From RGIG8748 sp045544515 (GTDB taxonomy: Bacteria > Bacillota > Clostridia > UMGS1810): a stretch of 64,000 nucleotides of DNA. Positions 59,243 through 64,000 of this stretch are shown here, piece after piece; the stretch's first letter is position 1; each line of letters begins with the position of its first letter. The notes under the pieces were generated by a model. That model saw only the letters and a program-made list of their open reading frames with translations. It searched no databases and was not told where the DNA came from. The stretch is from positions 1-64,000 of the forward strand of contig JAZPZD010000015.1 of assembly GCA_045544515.1 (NCBI GenBank). Direction: 5' to 3'. Position numbers and translations under genes: made by a program.

Positions 59243-59725
59243 ATGCAGCTTGAAGAGGGTAAGATTGTTACCGGCAAGGTGACGGGTATAACCAAATTTG
59301 GTGCTTTTGTAGAATTAGAAGGCGGTATAACAGGTCTTGTACATATATCCGAGATATCTCTTGATTATGTAAACGACATAAACGACCACATAAAAATAGG
59401 TGACAATGTGGAAGTTAAGGTATTACCCGAAGAAAAAAAGGGTAAAATAGGATTGTCAATCAAGCAGGCACTAAAAGAAAAGCTTGGGGACAGTGTTCCT
59501 GCAAAAAAACCTTTCAAAAAAAGAGAGCCCCGCACTCAAAGAAGTGCACCGCCTGATTTTAGTGTTCAGCCGGTGGAATTTTCGTTTGCAAAAGACAGCG
59601 ATGATATGTCCTTTGAAGATAAATTAAACAAATTCAAACAGACAAGTGACGAAAGAATGCACGATATCAAGCGCTCGTTTGAATCCAAGCGAGGAACAAG
59701 CCGAAGAGGAAACGGCAATTATTAA
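59243..59725 (+). CDS. yabR: S1 RNA-binding domain protein YabR
   Basis: A 160-residue protein with one S1 domain (about 3-75; GKIVTGKVTGITKFGAFVEL, GLVHISEIS) and a basic, disordered tail ending RSFESKRGTSRRGN. Family members associate with ribosomes or general RNA; exact role unknown. It ends the rqcP-to-yabR group, 26 bases after divIC. GGGGAGG lies 12 bases before ATG, a slightly long spacing. Confidence 0.9.
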   Translation: MQLEEGKIVTGKVTGITKFGAFVELEGGITGLVHISEISLDYVNDINDHIKIGDNVEVKVLPEEKKGKIGLSIKQALKEKLGDSVPAKKPFKKREPRTQRSAPPDFSVQPVEFSFAKDSDDMSFEDKLNKFKQTSDERMHDIKRSFESKRGTSRRGNGNY

Positions 59726-59743
59726 TTTTTTGAAAATTTAGTA

Positions 59744-59772
59744 TTGACAAACCGTGCCTTAAGTGTTATTAT
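59744..59772 (+). promoter_or_regulatory. Promoter of the tRNA-Leu/tRNA-Met pair
   Basis: TTGACA (59744-59749) and TATTAT (59767-59772) with a 17-base spacer, 18 bases before tRNA-Leu. Confidence 0.88.
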
Positions 59773-59790
59773 AGTAAGGCACGGTGGTAC

Positions 59791-59879
59791 GCCGGAGTGG
59801 CGGAACTGGCAGACGCACAGGACTTAAAATCCTGCGAGGGTTAAACTTCGTACCGGTTCGATTCCGGTCTCCGGCACCA
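59791..59879 (+). tRNA. tRNA-Leu (TAA)
   Basis: An 89-base class II tRNA with encoded CCA. Acceptor GCCGGAG/CTCCGGC, anticodon loop CTTAAAA (anticodon TAA), a long variable arm (TGCGAGGGTTAAACTTCGTA), T-arm CCGGTTCGATTCCGG. Confidence 0.96.
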
Positions 59880-59903
59880 ACTATGCATAGTAAAATTAAA
59901 TAT

Positions 59904-59980
<77 letters not shown>

Positions 59981-59986
59981 CAACAG

Positions 59987-60014
59987 AAAAAGCACCCATT
60001 TGGGGTGCTTTTTT
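59987..60014 (+). terminator. Terminator of the tRNA pair
   Basis: aaaaagcaccc / gggtgcttttt stem directly after the initiator tRNA. A near-identical hairpin recurs at 60231-60254. Confidence 0.85.
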
Positions 60015-60256
60015 GTTGTACTTGTATAGTGTCAGTAATTTGAACTAATTGCCTTGTAGGGTTATGAGACCGAAGGGCGAATAACTTGCTTTCGAGCCGA
60101 GTGCTGCCGGTGGCAGATGCAGCGAGGCAAGAAAGGGGCAGCGGTCAAATCGGCGTGCCGACGCTTGCGGCGGCACACAGTCGATTTGGGCACCGCAACC
60201 CGTAAGGTCGCAGGTATCAAACACAACAGAAAAAGCACCCCAAAAGGGGTGCTTCT
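60015..60256. repeat. GC-rich block ending in a tRNA remnant and duplicated terminator
   Basis: No gene is visible in the 255 bases between the tRNA terminator and the symporter gene. The middle (about 60060-60205) is strikingly GC-rich and folds into nested stems (GCGGT..CAAATCG with CGATTTG..ACCGC; GTGCCG/CGGCAC). The end (60193-60221, AACCCG-AAGGTCG-AGGT-TCAAA) aligns with the 3' half of the initiator tRNA, followed by a 19-base exact copy of the tRNA-terminator junction (60222-60240 equals 59979-59997). The final hairpin (60231-60254) serves the minus-strand symporter. Confidence 0.6.
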
Positions 60257-60269
60257 CTATTAGCCTAAA

Positions 60270-61799
60270 TCAGTCGCCAATCTTTTCTTCCATTTCCTTT
60301 TGTACTTCAGGAATAGCTGACAAAATCGGAGCAACATCTTTTCCTTTTATTTTTCTGTCAATATAGTTTTTGGTAATCTTCATTACTGTTCCCGAAAGAA
60401 CCACAACGCCGATAAGGTTGGGTATCATCATAAGTCCGTTGAATGTGTCAGAAATATCCCAAGCAAGTGACGATGTAAGAAGTGCACCAAACATAATCAT
60501 AACAAGGTGGATTACCTTGTAAACCTTGATTGTCTTTACGCCAAAGAGGTATTCCCAAGCCTTTGAACCGTAGTGGTCCCAGCCAAGAACTGTGGTAAAA
60601 GCAAAGAGAAGTATTGCAATAGCCACAAACTTACCGCCGATATTTGCAAAGCCAAATACTGTGTTGAATGCATCAGCAACAAGTGTTGCATCGCCTGTGA
60701 TTGTACCCATAGGAGCTGTAATGTCATAAACGCCCGATGTAAGAACTACAAGTGCTGTAAGAGTACAAACAACCATTGTGTCTGCAAATACTTCAAATAT
60801 TCCCCACATACCCTGCTGAACAGGTTCTTTTACGCTGGAGTTGGAGTGAACCATTACCGAGGAACCAAGACCAGCCTCGTTGGAGAATACTCCACGCTTG
60901 AAGCCCTGAACCATAACCTCGCGGATAATAGCACCTGTAACACCGCCGGCAATGGAAATAGGCTTAAATGCTGTAACAAATATAGCCTTGAATGCAGGAA
61001 GTATGTTTGCATAGTTTATGCCAACGATAACAATGCTTCCCAAGATAAAGAGAACAACCATAAAGGGAACTACTTTTTCTGCAAATGCAGCAATTCTCTT
61101 GAGACCGCCAAGAACTATAAGAGCTGCTATTACAACAAGAACTATGCCGATTATTACAGAATAGAGTGTAACACCTTCGTAGAGCGAAATATTTACAAGT
61201 GACTGTATGGGGAATGCAGACTCTATGTTTACAACGATTTTGTTAATCTGACCCATTGCACCGATACCAAATGATGCAAGAAGTGTAAATATGGAGAAGA
61301 GCACTGCCAAAACCTTGCCTATTGTCTTGCAACCTTTTTTGGAGCCAAGACCGTCACGGAGATAATACATAGCACCGCCGGACCATTCGCCGTCAGCATT
61401 CTTGCGGCGATAGTAGATACCGAGGACATTTTCGGAATAGTTTGTCATCATACCGAAAAATGCCGCAATCCACATCCAGAAAACCGCACCGGGTCCGCCT
61501 ATGCAGATAGCTGCAGCAACACCGGCAATGTTACCTACGCCGATTGTAGCAGCAAGAGCTGTACAAAGAGCCTGGAAAGGGGAAATGGACTTGTCTTTGG
61601 AGTGTCCTATAACATCTTTGTTAAAAAGACTTCCGATAGTTTTTCTCCACCAAAGTCCGAGATGCGAAATCTGGAAAACCTTGGTGATAACCGTTGTGAG
61701 TACTCCTGTAAAAAGAAGAAGTACAAGACCGAGAGTTGTCCATACAAAAGTGTTAATTTCACCATTGTACTGTTCGAGTGCACTTAAAAATTGTGTCAT
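60270..61799 (-). CDS. Alanine/glycine:cation symporter (AGCS family), glycine-riboswitch controlled
   Basis: A 509-residue membrane transporter with about 11 helices, importing alanine or glycine with Na+ or H+. Family signature ALAATIGVGNIAGVAAAICI (about 78-97), GGPGAVFWMWIAAFFGM, and FKRGVFSNEAGLGSSVMVHS (about 309-328). The starting ATG is at 61799 with AGGTGG upstream. The preceding tandem glycine riboswitch indicates that glycine is a main substrate. Paralogue in the opposite direction at 62214. Confidence 0.93.
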   Translation of the reverse strand: MTQFLSALEQYNGEINTFVWTTLGLVLLLFTGVLTTVITKVFQISHLGLWWRKTIGSLFNKDVIGHSKDKSISPFQALCTALAATIGVGNIAGVAAAICIGGPGAVFWMWIAAFFGMMTNYSENVLGIYYRRKNADGEWSGGAMYYLRDGLGSKKGCKTIGKVLAVLFSIFTLLASFGIGAMGQINKIVVNIESAFPIQSLVNISLYEGVTLYSVIIGIVLVVIAALIVLGGLKRIAAFAEKVVPFMVVLFILGSIVIVGINYANILPAFKAIFVTAFKPISIAGGVTGAIIREVMVQGFKRGVFSNEAGLGSSVMVHSNSSVKEPVQQGMWGIFEVFADTMVVCTLTALVVLTSGVYDITAPMGTITGDATLVADAFNTVFGFANIGGKFVAIAILLFAFTTVLGWDHYGSKAWEYLFGVKTIKVYKVIHLVMIMFGALLTSSLAWDISDTFNGLMMIPNLIGVVVLSGTVMKITKNYIDRKIKGKDVAPILSAIPEVQKEMEEKIGD

Positions 61800-61825
61800 G
61801 GTATGTAACCACCTTTCAAAAATTA

Positions 61826-61856
61826 ATAAAAATAGCCGCCACAAATAATGGCGACT
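61826..61856 (-). terminator. Riboswitch expression-platform terminator
   Basis: An 8-bp stem (agtcgcca/tggcggct) with 7-base loop followed on the minus strand by ATTTTTATT, between the glycine aptamers and the symporter start, suggesting control by premature termination. Confidence 0.7.
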
Positions 61857-61879
61857 CCGGAATTTAGATGCAGACTATA

Positions 61880-62075
61880 CCTGTGCTGTTATTAAAAGTA
61901 TCTGCTCCGTCCTTTTGCCTGAGAGATTCGGTTTTTTGATAAAAACCTTGCACCTTCGGCACCCGTTATGTCGGGATTCTCCGGATTGCCATCGGATTAC
62001 AGTCCTGCCGGAATATCGGCACCTGAGAGTGTTACTCCTTCGGTAAGGCAAAGCCTTTTTCCTGCAACCTTCATT
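61880..62075 (-). ncRNA. Tandem glycine riboswitch
   Basis: The minus strand carries two glycine aptamers. The second is canonical: GGAGAATCCC, GGTGCCGAAGGTGCAAGG, then AATCTCTCAGGCAAAAGGAC (61910-61929). The first is more degenerate: ACCGAAGGAGTAACACTCTCAGG, then GCAGGACTGTAATCC. The linker between them is short, as usual for the tandem class. It lies between promoter and symporter gene. Confidence 0.92.
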
Positions 62076-62088
62076 TAGCTACTTTAAT

Positions 62089-62117
62089 ATATTAGCACAA
62101 AAAAATACAAAAAGCAA
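62089..62117 (-). promoter_or_regulatory. Promoter of the glycine-riboswitch transcript
   Basis: Minus-strand TTGCTT (62112-62117) and TAATAT (62089-62094) with a 17-base spacer, just ahead of the first aptamer. Confidence 0.65.
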
Positions 62118-62213
62118 CAAAAAATATTCTTTTTGTAAACTTTATACAAGCATAACTATAATATTGCCCTCGTATTATACATAAGCTATTACAAATGAAA
62201 GGATTGACAGAAA

Positions 62214-63572
62214 GTGAATTTGTTTTTTACACTTGTATCATTTATTAATTCTGCCCTTACGGACTATGTGCTCATCGTTATGCTTGTGTCGGCAGGGGTG
62301 TTTTTTTCTTTTTTGACCCGCTTTGTTCAGGTTCGTTTCTTTAAAACAGGCATCAGAATGCTATGCTCGGGGCTAAAGCAAAAACAATCATCTCAAAAAG
62401 GAATAAACTCCTTTCAGGCACTAATGACCTCTATCGCCGCACAGATAGGCATAGGCAACATTGTGGGTGTGTGCGGTGCCCTGATCACCGGCGGTCCCGG
62501 GGCAATATTATGGATGTGGATAATTGCTTTTTTTGGTATGGCAACAATATACGCCGAGGCGGTGCTTGCCATAAAAACCAGAAAATGCGAAAAAGACGGC
62601 ACCTACACAGGAGGCCCCGTCTATTACATAAAAAAAGCATTTCCAAAAGGCTATGCCGACAAATTCTTTGCCGTATCGGCAATGCTTGCACTGGGATTTA
62701 TGGGGTGTATGGTGCAGTCCAACGCTATGTGCTCATCTATTTGTCAGGCATTTAACACCGATATTTACACAACTGCCATTGTGATTACCGTATGCTCTGC
62801 ATTGGTATTTTGGGGCGGGATTAAAAGAATTGCCAAAGTGACCGAAAAAATAGTGCCATTTATGGCGATGCTGTATATATTCGGATGCCTTGCCGTTATA
62901 ATATGCAGAATAAAGTATATCCCCGAAACTTTTTGCCTAATAATAAAATATGCATTTAATCCCAATGCAATAATAGGCGGCAGCCTTGGGGGTGCTCTTA
63001 AAATCGCAATAAGTCAGGGTGCAAAGAGGGGGCTTTTTTCCAACGAAGCAGGTATGGGCTCCACCCCGCACGCCCACGCCTCTGCAAATGTAAAAGATGC
63101 GCACACCCAGGGAGTTGCGGCAATGATGGGGGTTTTTGCAGATACCTTTGTAATTCTTACAATGACAGCTCTGGCGGTCGTATCGACAATGTATGCAGGA
63201 GGCGGTCCCCTATCTCAGAATGCTCTGCCAATTTCCTCTTTGGGAATAGACAAAAACAATATGATGCAGATATGCGTGGGCACCACCCTTTCAAGCTCTT
63301 ACCTTGGAAATGTGTTCGTGTCGTTGTGCCTTTCGCTCTTTGCTTTTTCAAGCGTGATATGTTGGAACTATTTTGGCAAAATAAATGCAGTATATCTTAT
63401 GGGCAAAAAAATAGTTCCTGTATATATGCTCCTATCTGCTGTGTCGATTTTCCTCGGCTCTGTTTTGTCGTCGGACTTTGTATGGGAGATGGCAGATTTA
63501 TTTACAAATCTTATGGTTATACCAAATGTGCTGTCCCTTTTTGTACTGCATAAATCGGTTTCCAATAATTGA
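62214..63572 (+). CDS. Alanine/glycine:cation symporter (AGCS family)
   Basis: A 452-residue membrane transporter, shorter and divergent from the riboswitch-linked paralogue. Signature SIAAQIGIGNIVGVCGALIT (about 73-92), GGPGAILWMWIIAFFGMATI and AKRGLFSNEAGMGSTPHAHA (about 273-292). The start is GTG at 62214, with AAAGGA about 10 bases upstream; no better start exists. No aptamer precedes it. A weak promoter (TGTAAA - 17 - TATAAT, about 62135-62163) is possible. Confidence 0.9.
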   Translation: MNLFFTLVSFINSALTDYVLIVMLVSAGVFFSFLTRFVQVRFFKTGIRMLCSGLKQKQSSQKGINSFQALMTSIAAQIGIGNIVGVCGALITGGPGAILWMWIIAFFGMATIYAEAVLAIKTRKCEKDGTYTGGPVYYIKKAFPKGYADKFFAVSAMLALGFMGCMVQSNAMCSSICQAFNTDIYTTAIVITVCSALVFWGGIKRIAKVTEKIVPFMAMLYIFGCLAVIICRIKYIPETFCLIIKYAFNPNAIIGGSLGGALKIAISQGAKRGLFSNEAGMGSTPHAHASANVKDAHTQGVAAMMGVFADTFVILTMTALAVVSTMYAGGGPLSQNALPISSLGIDKNNMMQICVGTTLSSSYLGNVFVSLCLSLFAFSSVICWNYFGKINAVYLMGKKIVPVYMLLSAVSIFLGSVLSSDFVWEMADLFTNLMVIPNVLSLFVLHKSVSNN

Positions 63573-63575
63573 TTG

Positions 63576-63604
63576 TTGACTTTGTAGACCAAAAGTGCTA
63601 TGAT
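63576..63604 (+). promoter_or_regulatory. Promoter of the partial hydrolase gene
   Basis: TTGACT (63576-63581) and TATGAT (63599-63604) with a 17-base spacer, 32 bases before the ATG. Confidence 0.75.
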
Positions 63605-63636
63605 TTAGAAACAATCTTTTCAAAAGGAGGGATAGT

Positions 63637-64000
63637 ATGACTGCACTTATTTTGTCTTTGCTGATAATAGGATTTGGATTTTTGTGCTTGTGTGCATACT
63701 GCTACATATTTGCATTCAGGGTAAGTGCAAGACGGCAATCCAAAGAAGACGAAGTTCCACCGTCACCTTATAGGGAAAAGGTAATGGAAAACATCAACTC
63801 TCTCCTGTTTAAGCCTTTTGAAAATGTGGAAACGCAGTCTTTTGACGGCTTATCATTAAAAGGAAGATACTATCACTTTAAAGACGGTGCACCGATTGCG
63901 ATAATTATGCACGGCTACCGCAGTAACTACTGCCGCGACGGAAACGGCGGTTTCAAAATTTGTACCAATTACGGACTAAATGTCCTCCTCCCCGACCAGA
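63637..64000 (+). CDS. Alpha/beta hydrolase with membrane anchor, truncated by the window edge
   Basis: The first 121 codons of a gene that runs off the window. An N-terminal membrane segment (about 4-30) precedes a soluble domain with SFDGLSLKGRYYHFKDGAPI (about 69-88) and IIMHGYRSNYCRDGNGG (about 92-108), the oxyanion HGYRSN region of YqkD-like or BAAT-like serine hydrolases. The catalytic Ser, Asp and His lie beyond the edge. AAAGGAGGG precedes ATG at 63637. Confidence 0.8.
   Translation, partial: MTALILSLLIIGFGFLCLCAYCYIFAFRVSARRQSKEDEVPPSPYREKVMENINSLLFKPFENVETQSFDGLSLKGRYYHFKDGAPIAIIMHGYRSNYCRDGNGGFKICTNYGLNVLLPDQ

Noticed and set aside
60573..61202. 209-codon plus-strand frame antisense to the symporter
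   Set aside because: Cys/Asn/Lys-rich shadow of a membrane protein gene.

Overview
The window reads as chromosome of a spore-forming, anaerobic member of the Clostridia (Bacillota), low to mid GC by eye. The evidence is the gene content: spoVAC/spoVAD/spoVAE, yabP/yabQ, ytfJ (gerW), yunB and spoVG for sporulation; a Prp-processed ribosomal protein L27; T-box, L21-leader and tandem glycine riboswitches; strong purine-rich ribosome binding sites; and gene orders typical of Firmicutes. Species cannot be named from this sequence.

Layout. 1-9.4 kb: a sugar-epimerase-like gene, a PepSY lipoprotein, rpsO-pnp, and the lysA - M50 protease - scpA - scpB - DUF2953 - ytfJ cluster. 9.4-13.9 kb: a minus-strand group (alpha/beta hydrolase, FUSC-like membrane protein, M20 amidohydrolase, asnB). 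14-22 kb: an AT-richer accessory block with a large secreted RHS/YD-repeat protein and a candidate immunity gene, two small Cys-rich proteins, and an S24 (LexA/CI-like) repressor with repeated TGTCGACA-like sites. 22-32 kb: a MATE exporter and the long minus-strand run rplU - prp - rpmA - obgE - yhbY - nadD - yqeK - LCP - rsfS - leuS. 32-41.4 kb: trmR-trhP (wobble-uridine modification), yunB, an AcpS-NnrD fusion followed by alr and an EndoAI/EndoA (MazF) pair, murC, spoVG and mscL. 41.4-43.1 kb: a complete IS1595-type element with an 8-bp target duplication and a passenger gene, inserted exactly at the mscL stop codon. 43-51 kb: an SLH-domain surface protein, DUF975, a copper-amine-oxidase-N protein, and the spoVA genes. 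51-54.9 kb: an XRE-cupin-acyl-CoA ligase fusion gene behind a complete T-box leader, then a GDPD and mgsA. 55-64 kb: tRNA-Lys, tmcAL, secG, the rqcP-yabP-yabQ-divIC-yabR cluster, tRNA-Leu, initiator tRNA, and two divergent alanine/glycine symporters, one under a tandem glycine riboswitch.

How genes fit together. Several neighbours form functional pairs: Prp cleaves the L27 N-terminal extension encoded next to it; TrhP hydroxylates U34 and TrmR methylates the product; EndoAI neutralises EndoA; SpoVAC/D/E form part of the dipicolinate channel; ScpA and ScpB join SMC. The most unusual arrangement is the T-box-controlled ligase: its apparent specifier triplet is ATC (Ile), which suggests regulation of a branched-chain acyl-CoA ligase by isoleucine starvation, as would suit isoleucine synthesis from 2-methylbutyrate. 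Other points of note are a one-base frameshift in the signal peptide of the RHS gene, a 10-codon leader ORF overlapping a terminator hairpin upstream of it, and two places (29.4-29.7 kb and 60.0-60.25 kb) where a foreign-looking block sits between two copies of the same terminator hairpin. Start codons were chosen by ribosome binding site and family length, so several differ from the longest open frame.
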